From NCBI RefSeq assembly GCF_020859565.1, contig NZ_JAJHUO010000005.1, positions 39,621 to 103,620 of the forward strand: a stretch of DNA of 64,000 nt, read 5' to 3'. Made by a program: the position numbers and the translations under genes. Of this stretch, positions 47,160 through 56,486 are shown piece after piece. This stretch comes from Saccharothrix luteola. Its GTDB lineage: Bacteria; Actinomycetota; Actinomycetes; Mycobacteriales; Pseudonocardiaceae. The notes beneath the pieces are model-generated. The model did no database searches and was not told the DNA's origin. It was given only the letters and a program-made list of their open reading frames with translations. Every line of letters begins with the position of its first letter. Position 1 is the stretch's first letter.

Positions 47160-48359
47160 GTGTCCGAACCATCGAATCGCTCCGGGCTCTACCAGGAGGC
47201 CTTCCGACAGGCCATCCGCGACCACAAGAGCTACCGCCTCCACCCCGAGCGGGGCCGGGAATTCCTCTTCGTCGCCGGTGAGCTGCTGACCATTCCCGAG
47301 GACGTCGACCGGGTCGCCCGCAAGCTCGCGCAGAACAACATCGGCAACAGCCGCGGCCGGGATTTCGCCGGCATGGCGCGGTTGGTGCTGTCCCGGAATC
47401 CCGACGACATCCCGGAGATCGTCCGCCTGCTGCGGGACCCGGCGCAGTGGCCCGGCGAGCGCACGCCGTACGTGCAGCCGCACCACGTGCTCGTCGGGCA
47501 CGGCGGCAACATGCACGGCAACCCGGGCGAGCCGCCGCGCGTCGGCACGCCGCTGGCGGACCCGGACCCGGCGCGCACCCACCTCGGCCGCGGCGTCGTC
47601 GTCGGCATCGTGGACACGGGCATCTCGGCGACCGCCGCGATCGACCACCCGCGGTGGCTCGGCGACGCGTTCGTCCCCAAGGCGGACGAGGTCGACGCCG
47701 CCTACCGGTACTCCGACGTGTTCGCCCTCGAAGGCGGCCACGGCACCTTCGTCGCGGGCGTGGTCCGGCAGGCCGCGCCGGGCGTGCGGTTCGACCCGGA
47801 GAAGGCGTTGGACCCCAACGGCCTCGGCACCGAGGAGCAGTTCGCCCGGGCGCTGTCGTCGTTCGACGAGAAGGTCCAGGTCCTCAACATCTCGATGGGC
47901 TGCTTCACCCAGGACGACACCGCCTCCGAACCGATCCGCCGGGCGCTCGCGGGCCTGCCGCGCGACGTCGTCGTGGTGGCCTCCGCGGGCAACCAGGGCA
48001 CCACCCGGCCGAGTTGGCCGGCGGCGCTGCCCGGTGTCCTCGCCGTGTCGGCGGTCGCCGAGGAGCGTGACGGCAGCCGTGCGCCCGCCTGCTACGCCAA
48101 CCACGGGCACTGGGTCGACGCGTGCGCGGTCGGCAACCGGACGAGCACGTTCCTCAAGGGCCGGTGGGAGCTGCCGGACCTGCCGGTGGACGTCTACGAC
48201 CGGTTCGCCTACTGGCTGGGCACCTCGTTCGCCGCGCCGCACGTGGCCGGGCGGATCGCCGCGACGATGACCGAGAACGGCCTGACCGCCGTCGCGGCCC
48301 GCGACCACCTGCTGGTGGGGCAACCGGAGTTCTTCCCCGGCTACGGCGTGTTCGTGTGA
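47160..48359 (+). CDS. Intracellular S8-family (subtilisin-like) serine protease
   Basis: A 399-residue subtilase with a complete triad: D152 (GIVDTG), H194 (GGHGTFVAG), S356 (GTSFAAPHVAG), and oxyanion N278 (ASAGNQG). A 140-residue N-terminal region has no signal peptide, so it probably acts in the cytoplasm. The front region may be a pro- or sensor domain that I do not recognise. The start at the GTG 47160 follows the shared divergent region with the CHAT gene. Two proteases of different classes side by side, next to a sigma factor, suggest a proteolytic signalling cascade. Confidence 0.9.
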   Translation: MSEPSNRSGLYQEAFRQAIRDHKSYRLHPERGREFLFVAGELLTIPEDVDRVARKLAQNNIGNSRGRDFAGMARLVLSRNPDDIPEIVRLLRDPAQWPGERTPYVQPHHVLVGHGGNMHGNPGEPPRVGTPLADPDPARTHLGRGVVVGIVDTGISATAAIDHPRWLGDAFVPKADEVDAAYRYSDVFALEGGHGTFVAGVVRQAAPGVRFDPEKALDPNGLGTEEQFARALSSFDEKVQVLNISMGCFTQDDTASEPIRRALAGLPRDVVVVASAGNQGTTRPSWPAALPGVLAVSAVAEERDGSRAPACYANHGHWVDACAVGNRTSTFLKGRWELPDLPVDVYDRFAYWLGTSFAAPHVAGRIAATMTENGLTAVAARDHLLVGQPEFFPGYGVFV

Positions 48360-48389
48360 TCGGCGCTGCTCGGCCGACGGCGGCGACCT

Positions 48390-48403
48390 GACAGGCGCCT
48401 GTC
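48390..48403. promoter_or_regulatory. 14-bp perfect palindrome upstream of the ECF sigma gene
   Basis: GACAGGCGCCTGTC, 139 bases before the sigma start and 31 bases after the subtilase stop. It is a candidate operator in the 182-base region that should carry the sigma promoter. No regulator is assigned. Confidence 0.45.
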
Positions 48404-48541
48404 CGAAGCTTGTATCTCGCAGCGCGGTCGCGGCTCCGTAGTGTGTGGCAGCGAAGAATCCGAAGTCCGTGACCCGGCTGGGGTCCGCGCCGGCGCAGGC
48501 CGGGGCGGAGGCGCGGCACCCGCCGGACCAGAGGAGGGGAC

Positions 48542-49174
48542 GTGACCCCTGCTTCCCCGATCGCCGCGCTCGTGAGCGCGGCGGCGGAGGGCGACCAGCG
48601 CGCGTGGAACGAGATCGTCGCGCGCTTCACGCCCTTGGTGCTGGCGGTGGTGCACCGGCACCGGTTGCGGCACGCGGACGTCGCGGACGTGCACCAGACC
48701 GTGTGGTTGCGGCTGGTGGAGCAGCTGCGCAGCCTGCGGGAGGCGGACGCGCTGCCCGGGTGGATCGCCACGACCACCCGCAACGAGTGCCTGCGCGTCC
48801 TGCGGGTCCAGCAGCGCACCCTGCCGTACGACCCGCGGTCCGAGGACGAGCCGGCGAGCCCGGACGACGCGGTCGCGGACCTGGACGAGGAGCTGGAGGC
48901 CGCCCAGCGGCGGCAGGCGCTGCGGGAGGGCTTCCGCTCGCTGCCGGAGCCGTGCCGGGTGCTGCTGGCCAGGCTCATGGCCGACCCGCCGCCGAGCTAC
49001 GCGGCGGTCGCCGAGCAGCTCGCGATGCCGGTGGGCAGCATCGGGCCCACCCGGATCAGGTGCCTGGAGAAGTTGCGCAAGACTCCCGCGGTGATGGAGC
49101 TGGTCGAGCCGCGGCCGGTGGGCGGAGGAGGTGTGGTCGGTGTTGAGGGACGATCCGGGGTGGGACAGCGATGA
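48542..49174 (+). CDS. ECF-like RNA polymerase sigma factor of the protease locus
   Basis: A 210-residue sigma factor. Region 2: EGDQRAWNEIVARFTPLVLAVVHRHRLRHADVADVHQTVWLRLVEQL and LPGWIATTTRNECLRVLR; region 4: FRSLPEPCRVLLARLMADPPPSYAAVAEQLAMPVGSIGPTRIRCLEKLRK. GTG start with GAGGAGGGG. There is no zinc anti-sigma partner. Instead the last 35 bases overlap a gene for a small soluble protein, a probable cognate regulator. Convergence of context with CHAT and subtilase genes suggests a special ECF group. Confidence 0.9.
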   Translation: MTPASPIAALVSAAAEGDQRAWNEIVARFTPLVLAVVHRHRLRHADVADVHQTVWLRLVEQLRSLREADALPGWIATTTRNECLRVLRVQQRTLPYDPRSEDEPASPDDAVADLDEELEAAQRRQALREGFRSLPEPCRVLLARLMADPPPSYAAVAEQLAMPVGSIGPTRIRCLEKLRKTPAVMELVEPRPVGGGGVVGVEGRSGVGQR

Positions 49175-49604
49175 GGTGCTGCTGCGGGAGCTCGGCGAGG
49201 CGCTCGCCGAGGAGCGCGACGTGCCGGAGCACCTGCTCGAAGCCGCGCGGGCGGCGTTCGCGTGGCGCACGGTCGACGCCGAGCTGATCGCCCTGACCAG
49301 CTACGACTCCGCGCTGGACGACGAGCTGGCGGCACGGGCGCGGGCGACGCAGACCGCGCGGCAGCTCGTGTTCGACGCCGAGGGCGTGTCCGTGCAGGTC
49401 GAGGTGACCGAGGCGGGTGTCGCGGGCCAGGTGCTGCCGGCGGGGCCGGGCCGGGTCGCGCTCGTCACCGCGACCGGGCCGGTGGAGGAGGCGGAGCTGG
49501 ACGAGCTGGGCCTGTTCCTGCTCGGCCCGCCGCCGTCGGGCCCCGTCCGGTTCCGCTGCGAGGTCGGCGGCACGACGGTCATGACCGACTGGGTGTGTGT
49601 TTAA
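49140..49604 (+). CDS. Small soluble partner protein of the ECF sigma factor
   Basis: A 154-residue acidic protein without membrane helix or zinc motif. The first 60 residues are helical (LLRELGEALAEERDVPEHLLEAARAAFAWRTVDAELIALTSYDS); the rest is beta-rich (VSVQVEVTEAGVAGQVLPAGPGRVALV, VRFRCEVGGTTVMTDWV). I recall similar unnamed proteins next to actinomycete ECF genes, but no named domain. Start: GTG at 49140, eight bases after GGAGGAGG; GTG at 49131 lies on that site. Overlap with the sigma gene shows coupling. It is the best candidate for an anti-sigma factor or co-regulator, and a possible protease substrate. Confidence 0.7.
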   Translation: MLRDDPGWDSDEVLLRELGEALAEERDVPEHLLEAARAAFAWRTVDAELIALTSYDSALDDELAARARATQTARQLVFDAEGVSVQVEVTEAGVAGQVLPAGPGRVALVTATGPVEEAELDELGLFLLGPPPSGPVRFRCEVGGTTVMTDWVCV

Positions 49605-49689
49605 CCCGATCCGGTGAAACCTTGACGCCGGTGGCCGGTGGTCCGAAGATGCGGTGACCTGATCTTCACCCATCGCCGCACACCCACTC

Positions 49690-51237
49690 ATGACCGAGCC
49701 AGTCCGCGTCACCACCGCCGGGGGAAGCGTTCCCACGGCGGTCGAGGCGTCGGCGCTGCCGGAGCTGTTCCGGCAGGTCTTCGTCGGTTCCACGGCGGGC
49801 ATCGCGATCTTCGACGCCCACGGTGCGCTGGTGGGCGCCAACCCGGCGCTGGAGGCGATGCTGCCGCCCGCGGAGCTGGCGACCCTGTTCACCGCCACGC
49901 CGTCCGCCGGGGGCGTGACCAGGGCGCAGCGGCAGTTCACCGACGCGGCCGGCGAGCCGCTGTGGACCGAGGTGGCGCTGTCGGTGGTGCGCGACGCCGA
50001 CGGCCGGCCGCGCTGGCACGTCGCCGTGGTCGAGGACACCACGGAACAGCGGGTGCTGCGCGACTACCTGCGCCACCAAGCCCTGCACGACGTGCTGACC
50101 GGCCTGCCGAACCGGCAGAGCTTCCTGCCCGGGCTGGAGCGGGCGCTGAGCCGGCCGGGCTCCATCACGTTGTGCTACCTGGACGTGGACGGCGTCGCCA
50201 TCGTCAACGACGGCCTCGGCTACGAGGCGGGCGACGAGCTGCTCCGGGTCGTGGCACGGCGGCTGACCGCGGTGGTGGCGGACGAGAACGCCACGGTCGC
50301 GCGCATCGGCGGCGACGAGTTCGTCGTGCTGATCGAGGACTCGCCCACCACGCCGGGCATCCCCGCGCTGGCCGAGGCGATCGAGGCCGCGCTCGTCGAG
50401 CCGGTGCGGCTGGCCGGGCACGGCGTCGGCGTGTCCGCGGGCATGGGCTTCGTCCGCACGTCGGCGCGCGGGTCGGACGCGATGGCGTTGCTGCGCCAGG
50501 CGCACAGCACGCTGCGCCGCGCGGAGAGCGGCGGCAAGGGCCAGTGGGGCATCTACGACGCCGGGCGCGACGCCCGCGACCGCGCCAGGTTGTCGTTGAT
50601 CGCGACCATGCCCGGCGCGTTGCAGAACGGCGAGATCGCGCTGGACTACCTGCCGGTCGACCGGCACGGCGCACCGGTCGCGGCGGCGGCCCGGCTGCGG
50701 TGGCACGAGGCGGAGTACGGCCCGGTGTCGCACGCGGAGTGCCTGCGGTTCGCCGACGAGCTCGGGCTCAGCGGCCAACTCGCCGAGTGGGTGCTGGAGG
50801 AGGCGTGCGCCTACGCCGCGGCCGAACGGCTGCCGGTGCTCGTGCGGCTGTCACCGGACCAGTCGCGCGACCCGGACCTGACCGCGCCGGTCGCCGAGGC
50901 GTTGCGCTCCTCGGGCCTGCCGCCGGAGCTGCTGTGGCTGAGCCTGTCCGCGCGGTGCCTGTCCGCGCCCGCCGAGGACCTCGACGCGGTGGAGGACAAC
51001 CTGGTCGCGTTGGGCGGCATGGGAGTCCGCCTGCTGCTGCACGACGCCACGCTCGGCCTGCCGGAACTGTCCGCTGTGGAGCGTCACGGCCTGCACGCCG
51101 TGGAACCGGCCGTGCCGCCGGGGGAAGCGTTGGCGCACAAGGCCTTGGCCGCCGTGCTGCCGCTGGTGCGGGCGGCCGGCGCGCTGGTCGTCAGCGACGG
51201 TGGCCTGCCGGACGCGGACCTGGTCGTGCGATCGTGA
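49690..51237 (+). CDS. PAS-GGDEF protein with degenerate EAL domain
   Basis: A 515-residue cytoplasmic signalling protein. A PAS domain (residues about 20-115) precedes a diguanylate cyclase domain with intact GGDEF (207-211), so cyclic-di-GMP synthesis is plausible. The C-terminal 230 residues follow the EAL fold but lack the catalytic glutamate: AAARLRWHEAEYG stands where EALLRW is expected, and later metal-binding positions are altered. It should therefore not cleave cyclic-di-GMP, but may bind it. No membrane helix. ATG start, 86 bases after the previous gene. Confidence 0.88.
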   Translation: MTEPVRVTTAGGSVPTAVEASALPELFRQVFVGSTAGIAIFDAHGALVGANPALEAMLPPAELATLFTATPSAGGVTRAQRQFTDAAGEPLWTEVALSVVRDADGRPRWHVAVVEDTTEQRVLRDYLRHQALHDVLTGLPNRQSFLPGLERALSRPGSITLCYLDVDGVAIVNDGLGYEAGDELLRVVARRLTAVVADENATVARIGGDEFVVLIEDSPTTPGIPALAEAIEAALVEPVRLAGHGVGVSAGMGFVRTSARGSDAMALLRQAHSTLRRAESGGKGQWGIYDAGRDARDRARLSLIATMPGALQNGEIALDYLPVDRHGAPVAAAARLRWHEAEYGPVSHAECLRFADELGLSGQLAEWVLEEACAYAAAERLPVLVRLSPDQSRDPDLTAPVAEALRSSGLPPELLWLSLSARCLSAPAEDLDAVEDNLVALGGMGVRLLLHDATLGLPELSAVERHGLHAVEPAVPPGEALAHKALAAVLPLVRAAGALVVSDGGLPDADLVVRS

Positions 51238-51943
51238 TGATCTCGCGGCTGGTGTCGGTGAGCGGCGTGCGGTCCCAGAAGCCGTAGCGCTCGGCCACGT
51301 CGAACCCGGTCTCCCGCAGCAGCGCGTCGAGGTGGTCGGCGTCGGTGAACCGCAGCGCGCCGCGGTCGACGCGGGGCTGCGGCCAGTCCGGGCTGCTGAA
51401 CGTCTCGGTCATCGTGACCAGCCCGTTCTCCACGCTCTCCACGAAGTGCTCGACCCGCACCCGCTCGCCGTCGGGGCCGACGATGTCGGTGCCGTTCTCG
51501 GGCGTCCACCGCTCCCAGGCCCGCGCGCCGGGGTTGCGGGTCTCGAACGCGAACCGCCCGCCCGGCTTGAGCGCCCGGCGGATCGCGGTGAACTGGGCGC
51601 GCGCCTCGTCGTCGGTGAGGAAGACCTGGAACGCGTGACCGGTCATCACGACCAGGTCGAACTCCCCGTCGAACGCGACCGTGCCGAGGTCGCCGCGCAC
51701 CCACTCCACGCCGGGGTCGCGCCGGGCCTGCAGGAGCATGCCCTCGGCCGGGTCGAGCCCGACGAGCCGACCGGCGTGCCCACTGGCGCGGGCGGCCTTG
51801 AGCAGCGTGCCCGTGCCGCAGCCGACGTCGAGCACCGCGTCCGCGGCCAGCACCAGCTCGAGGTAGAAGCGGTCGTCCTCGCCGAACTGGTTGATCAGGT
51901 CGTAGTAGGCGGCCAGGTCCGGGTCCTCGAAGGAATCTGCCAC
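51191..51943 (-). CDS. Class I SAM-dependent methyltransferase
   Basis: A 250-residue methyltransferase with motif I VLDVGCGTGTLLKAA, the acidic motif II VGLDPAEGML, motif III-like FDLVVMTGHAFQVF, and RRALKPGGRFAFETRNP. Substrate unknown. Start: GTG at 51943 (VADSFEDPDLAAYYD), the usual family length; an in-frame start at 51994 would read through the terminator hairpin. Its 3' end overlaps the end of the GGDEF gene on the other strand by 47 bases. Confidence 0.86.
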   Translation of the reverse strand: MADSFEDPDLAAYYDLINQFGEDDRFYLELVLAADAVLDVGCGTGTLLKAARASGHAGRLVGLDPAEGMLLQARRDPGVEWVRGDLGTVAFDGEFDLVVMTGHAFQVFLTDDEARAQFTAIRRALKPGGRFAFETRNPGARAWERWTPENGTDIVGPDGERVRVEHFVESVENGLVTMTETFSSPDWPQPRVDRGALRFTDADHLDALLRETGFDVAERYGFWDRTPLTDTSREIITIARPGPRPAGHRR

Positions 51944-51965
51944 CCAGGCGATTGTGGCCCGCACG

Positions 51966-52004
51966 GCGACGGGCCGCGACCGATTTTCGGCCACGGCCCG
52001 TCGC
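51966..52004. terminator. Terminator of the conservon operon
   Basis: An 11-base perfect stem (51966-51976 with 51994-52004), with a further CCGA/TCGG pair inside the loop. It lies ten bases after the stop codon of the GTPase gene. Confidence 0.8.
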
Positions 52005-52013
52005 GCGGGTGGG

Positions 52014-52610
52014 TCAGGCGAACGTCGGCTGCCGCATCGCGTGCTGCACCAGCGTGATCAACGTCTGCTTGGTCGACTGCCGGTTGCGCGCGTCGCAGGG
52101 CACGATCGGCACCGACTCGTCGATCGTCAGCGCCTCCCGGATGTCCTCGATGCGGTGGTGCAGCAGGCCGTCGAAGCAGTTCACGCCGATCACGTACGGC
52201 AGCTCGCGGTCCTCGAAGAAGTCGATGGAGGCGAACGCGTCCGCCAAGCGGCGGGTGTCGACCAGCACGACCGCGCCGATCGCGCCCTTCACCAGGTCGT
52301 CCCACATGAACCAGAACCGGTGCTGACCCGGTGTGCCGAACAGGTAGAGGATGAGGTCGCTGTCCAGCGACACCCGGCCGAAGTCCATGGCCACCGTGGT
52401 GGTCATCTTGTTGGGCGTGGCCGAGAGGTCGTCCACGCCGACGCTGGCCTCGGTCATCACCGCCTCGGTGGTCAGCGGCACGATTTCCGACACCGACCCG
52501 ACGAAGGTCGTCTTGCCGACACCGAACCCGCCGGCCACCACGATCTTCGTCGACGTGACGGTCAGGCTCGCCGCGGGTGACCCCGGCCGGTCGGGAGCGC
52601 CACCGCTCAT
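52014..52610 (-). CDS. Conservon small GTPase (CvnD-like)
   Basis: A 198-residue Ras-like GTPase of the actinobacterial conservon type. The P-loop is GGFGVGKTT (residues 27-35); switch regions include the Thr-rich MTTTVAMDFGRV and FGTPGQHRFWFMWDDL, with GVNCFDG in place of the NKxD motif. It acts with the roadblock protein and sensor kinase encoded upstream at the membrane face. A 47-base gap, not an overlap, separates it from the roadblock gene. The usual DUF742 gene between them is missing. Confidence 0.92.
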   Translation of the reverse strand: MSGGAPDRPGSPAASLTVTSTKIVVAGGFGVGKTTFVGSVSEIVPLTTEAVMTEASVGVDDLSATPNKMTTTVAMDFGRVSLDSDLILYLFGTPGQHRFWFMWDDLVKGAIGAVVLVDTRRLADAFASIDFFEDRELPYVIGVNCFDGLLHHRIEDIREALTIDESVPIVPCDARNRQSTKQTLITLVQHAMRQPTFA

Positions 52611-52657
52611 GTTGCTCTGCTTTCCCTAGTAGTAGGACCTCGCCGGGTGGTGGGACC

Positions 52658-53080
52658 TCAGCCGCGCATGGCGACGTGCAGCTGCGAGCGGATCTCCGGG
52701 GTGAGCTGGACGCCGACCCGCTCGACCAGCCGCGTCATCGCGTAGCCGATCAGGCCGATGTCGCAGTTCGGCGCCGCGAGCACGGCCAGGCACGAGCCGT
52801 CGCTGATGGACATCAGGAACAGGTAGCCCCGTTCCATCTCCACCACGGTCTGCTTGACGTCGCCCGCCTCGAAGCAGCGCGCCGCGCCGAGGTTCAGGCT
52901 GACCAGGCCCGACGCGACGGCCGCGAGCTGCTCGGCGCGGTCGATCGGCAACCGCTCCGAGGACGCGAGCAGCAGTCCGTCCGCGGAGACCACGATCGCG
53001 TGCGCGACGCCCGCGACCCGGGCGACGAAGTCATCGACCAGCCAACTGAAGTTTTCGAGTTCCTCGGTTGCGGTGGTCAC
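52658..53080 (-). CDS. Roadblock/LC7-domain protein (CvnB-like)
   Basis: A 140-residue roadblock/LC7 protein: [31 protein letters not shown], then [74 protein letters not shown] reads as the typical fold. GTG start overlaps the kinase stop by four bases, with AAGGAG upstream. It is thought to work as a regulator of the GTPase in conservons. Confidence 0.92.
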   Translation of the reverse strand: MTTATEELENFSWLVDDFVARVAGVAHAIVVSADGLLLASSERLPIDRAEQLAAVASGLVSLNLGAARCFEAGDVKQTVVEMERGYLFLMSISDGSCLAVLAAPNCDIGLIGYAMTRLVERVGVQLTPEIRSQLHVAMRG

Positions 53081-56000
53081 TTCTGCTCCTTGGTCTGATT
53101 CCCGCCGTTGGCGGGGGTGTTGTCGTCGAACGACACGCCGTCCCACGGCATGCCGGCGTCATCGCCCGCCTGACGGCCGAGTTGCACGCCTCGCTGGTAG
53201 GTGGCGAAGCGCTGGCGCAACCGGTCGGCGGACCTGCGCGGCGGCACGGCGGTCGCCACACCGGCCGACGAGGCGCCGTTCGCCGACGGCTGCGCCGCCG
53301 ACGGTGCCGGCGCCGAACCGCGCGAGGGCGCGGAGAGCGAACCCGGCATCAGGCGCGCCTTGGGCACGCGCTTGGGCAGGCCCGCGGTGGTCGTGTCGTC
53401 GACCGGCGCCTTGAGCGCGCTGGTCGCCAGCGTCCAGCTGTCGTCCGCCGCCGCGCCCCAGCCGGGTCCCGACGACGCGCCGGAGGACGGGATCGCCGAC
53501 GGCGCGGGCTCGCGCTTGGGCAGGCCCGCCGGGGTCGAGCCGCGCGGCTCGGGCGGCTTCGGCCTGCTCGTCGGCGCGGGCGGCGGGGTGATCAGGTCGG
53601 AGCGGTCGGTGTACGCGGTCTGCTCCGACGCCGTGCCGACGTGGCCGCCGTCCGTGCCCATCAGCTCGGCGCGGTCGGCGAACATCGTCCGCTCGGACGC
53701 GGTCTCCGGCGGCACGCCGGCCGCCGGGTGGTCGGCGACCTCGCCGCGCACCACGCCGCCCTCGGCCTCGCCGCCCTGGAACCAGCGCGACAGCACGTCC
53801 TCGTAGATCGGCAGCCGCTGGGTGGAGGCGTCGTCCTCCTCCCGCTCGACCTCCGCGACCGGCTCGGGCGCCAGGCGCCGGGGGGCCGACGGCGGGTACG
53901 AGTAGTCCGGCACCTCCTCGCCGGGCGGCGGCACGGTCTCCGTCACGGTGGCGGTGAACAGGTCGTCCACCGGGGTCTGCTCGACCTGGAAGTACTCGTT
54001 GGGCTCGGCCTCGTGCGTGTGCACGACCTGCGGTCCGGTCGAGGCGGGCAGTTCCAGCGGCGCGTAACCGCCGGGCGCGATCTCCGGCGTCCACTTGGGC
54101 ACGCCGGCCAGCACGCCGACGCCGCTCTCCTCCAGCTGCGGCGCGGCCTGGCGCTGCGGCAGCGCGGCGGGCGCCGGCCTGGGCGCGAGCGGCTCGGGAC
54201 CGCGGTGCAGCAGGTCCATCGGGAGCACGACCTGCGCCGTGACGCCACCCTCTATGTCGTCGTTGTTGCTCAACGTGACCCGGATGTTGTGCCGCTTGGC
54301 GAGCTGGCCGACCACGTACAGGCCCATCTCGCGGGCCACCGACACGTCGACCTCGGGCGGGTCGGCGAGCTTGGTGTTGGCCTCGACGACGTCCTGCTCC
54401 TGCATGCCGACGCCGCGGTCGTGGATGCGGATGGACACCTCGCCGCGCCGGGTCTCGATCGCCCGCACGGTGACCTTGGTGGTGGGCTTGGAGAACGCGG
54501 TCGCGTTGTCCAGCAGCTCGGCGATGAGGTGCGCGAGGTCGTTGACCACGCGGCCCTGCACCTTCAGCTCCGGCGCGGGCGCGATCTGGATCCGGGCGTA
54601 CTTCTCGACCTCGGACACCGCGGCGCCGAGCACCTCGGAGATCGGCACCGGCCGGGTGACGCGGCGGTTGACCGTGGTGCCGGAGAGCACCAGCAGGTTC
54701 TCGCTGTTGCGGCGCATCTGGGTGGCCAGGTGGTCCAGCTCGAACAGGCTGGCCAGCTGGTCGGGGTCCTGCTCGTCCTGCTCCAGCCGGTCGATGACGG
54801 TGATCTGCCGCTCGACCAGCGCCTGCGAGCGCCGGGACAGGTTGATGAACATGTCGTTGACGTTCGCGCGCAGCGCCACCTGCTCGACCGCGAGGCGGAC
54901 GGCTTCGCGCTGCACGGCGTCGAACGCCCGGGCCACCTGGCCGACCTCTTCGGTCGTGTTGATCGGCACGGGCACCAGCGCCTCTTCCGCGGCACGTGCC
55001 GGGTCGCGGTGCGTCCGGATCCGCTTGATCGCGTCCGGCAGGCGGTTGCGGGCCACGTCCAGCGCGGTGCGGCGCAGCACGCGCAGCGGCGTCAGCATCG
55101 AGCGGGCGACGAAGGCCATGAGGGCGAACGCGATCACCAGCGCGACGGCGACCAGCGCCGCGTCACGCCACGCGGACGCGCGGGCCGCCTCGGTCAGGTC
55201 GATCGAGGCCTGGTCGGCCTGCCGCTCCAGGTCCTGCGACACCTGCCGCAGCAGCGCCGCGGTCTCCTCGCCGACCGCCATGACGTCGCCGTCCGAAATG
55301 GACACCTCGCCGGCGTCGGCCTGCTGCACCAGCGCCAGCTGCACCAGGCTGTTGCGCGCGTCGACCGGCGTGCCGGTCACGGTGTCCGACAGCAGCTGGC
55401 GGTTCTCCTGGCTCGCGGTGACCGCGAAGTCGGTGAGCGCCGCGTCCAACCGGGACTGCGCGGCGCGCAGCGCGTTGGCCTGGCCGGGGGCGAACTCGCC
55501 GCGCTTGGCCGTCGACAGCAGGATCGAGTTCTGCTGCGTCAGCTGCTCCTTCGCGGAGTAGAGCGCGAGGTTGGCGCCGGCCAGCGGCGTGATCGTCTCG
55601 TTGCTCAGGCTGCTCGCGGTCGCGCGGTGCACCTGCGCCAGCGCGGCCAGCACCTGGCCGTAGGCGCTGTGCACCGAGATGTCGGGGTACTTGGTGGTGG
55701 TCACGGTGTTGCGCAGCGCGTTGAGGCCGTCCAGCGACTGCAACGACTTCTGGAACGCCTCGCGCACCGCGTCGTCGACACCGGTCGTGGAGGCCGCGAC
55801 GTCGCGCAGCCTGCGGACCTCGGTGTCGACCTTGCTCGAGCGCGTCTGGAACTCGGGGCCGTTCTCCTGGCGACCGCCCGCGACGAACCAGACCGCGGCG
55901 TCGCGCTCCAGCTGCAGGGCGTCGGACACCGCCGCCACCTGGGCGGACAGCTGGAGTTCCCGCTGGACCTGGCCGAACAGCTCCACGTCGTCCAGCTGGG

Positions 56001-56232
56001 TGTTCAGCCTCAGCCCGGCGAGGGTCAGCGTGCTCAGCGCGGGCACCAGGAGCACCACGGCCAGCTTGCTGCGCAAGCGCCAGTTCCGCAGCCGCCACCG
56101 GGACACTCCCCGGTCGCCGGGCACGGCGCCTGTGCTGGGCCCCGAGTCGGGTGGACCGCTTCCAGCGGCACCCGTGTCGAGTTGAATCCGCTCCGGATCT
56201 CTCCCGGAGGCGTGGTCGTCGTGACCGCGCAC
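53077..56232 (-). CDS. Conservon sensor histidine kinase (CvnA-like) with nitrate/nitrite-sensing-type domain
   Basis: A roughly 1050-residue membrane kinase. A first helix ([19 protein letters not shown]), a large extracellular helical sensor of the nitrate-sensing type, a second helix ([20 protein letters not shown]), HAMP, an atypical H-box ([20 protein letters not shown]), and an HATPase_c domain with LLDNATAFS and GVGM. The last 350 residues are low-complexity, with two TASExT-x2-DR motifs and two GLPKR motifs. No response regulator is encoded; conservons signal through the GTPase. Start: GTG at 56232 with GGGGAG upstream; alternatives lie 3-27 codons earlier. Confidence 0.9.
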   Translation of the reverse strand: MRGHDDHASGRDPERIQLDTGAAGSGPPDSGPSTGAVPGDRGVSRWRLRNWRLRSKLAVVLLVPALSTLTLAGLRLNTQLDDVELFGQVQRELQLSAQVAAVSDALQLERDAAVWFVAGGRQENGPEFQTRSSKVDTEVRRLRDVAASTTGVDDAVREAFQKSLQSLDGLNALRNTVTTTKYPDISVHSAYGQVLAALAQVHRATASSLSNETITPLAGANLALYSAKEQLTQQNSILLSTAKRGEFAPGQANALRAAQSRLDAALTDFAVTASQENRQLLSDTVTGTPVDARNSLVQLALVQQADAGEVSISDGDVMAVGEETAALLRQVSQDLERQADQASIDLTEAARASAWRDAALVAVALVIAFALMAFVARSMLTPLRVLRRTALDVARNRLPDAIKRIRTHRDPARAAEEALVPVPINTTEEVGQVARAFDAVQREAVRLAVEQVALRANVNDMFINLSRRSQALVERQITVIDRLEQDEQDPDQLASLFELDHLATQMRRNSENLLVLSGTTVNRRVTRPVPISEVLGAAVSEVEKYARIQIAPAPELKVQGRVVNDLAHLIAELLDNATAFSKPTTKVTVRAIETRRGEVSIRIHDRGVGMQEQDVVEANTKLADPPEVDVSVAREMGLYVVGQLAKRHNIRVTLSNNDDIEGGVTAQVVLPMDLLHRGPEPLAPRPAPAALPQRQAAPQLEESGVGVLAGVPKWTPEIAPGGYAPLELPASTGPQVVHTHEAEPNEYFQVEQTPVDDLFTATVTETVPPPGEEVPDYSYPPSAPRRLAPEPVAEVEREEDDASTQRLPIYEDVLSRWFQGGEAEGGVVRGEVADHPAAGVPPETASERTMFADRAELMGTDGGHVGTASEQTAYTDRSDLITPPPAPTSRPKPPEPRGSTPAGLPKREPAPSAIPSSGASSGPGWGAAADDSWTLATSALKAPVDDTTTAGLPKRVPKARLMPGSLSAPSRGSAPAPSAAQPSANGASSAGVATAVPPRRSADRLRQRFATYQRGVQLGRQAGDDAGMPWDGVSFDDNTPANGGNQTKEQK

Positions 56233-56448
56233 CGTCAGCACACTCCCCAGCCCGGTGAAACGACACTTCCCTACAAACCCGGTGGATCTTGGTGGAAAAA
56301 ACCGCCGAGTCATACCGCCGTTCGGACGAGGTAGCCGGTAGTTTGCAAATCAACCATTGTCGCGCGGACCACACGTGGACGCGCTAAACGATCGCTAACC
56401 GGCGTTCATGGTTTTTTCACGCCCTCGACCCGAACGGGAAACACCCGA

Positions 56449-56480
56449 GGGGGAGCCCGGCCCCGACGACGGGCTCCCCC
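56449..56480. terminator. Terminator after the substrate-binding protein gene
   Basis: An 11-base perfect stem (GGGGGAGCCCG with its complement) and a ten-base loop, seven bases after the stop codon. Confidence 0.88.
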
Positions 56481-56486
56481 GTCGGG

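Noticed and set aside
53068-56334. A 1088-codon plus-strand frame
   Set aside because: It is antisense to the conservon kinase, which has recognisable HAMP and HATPase domains.
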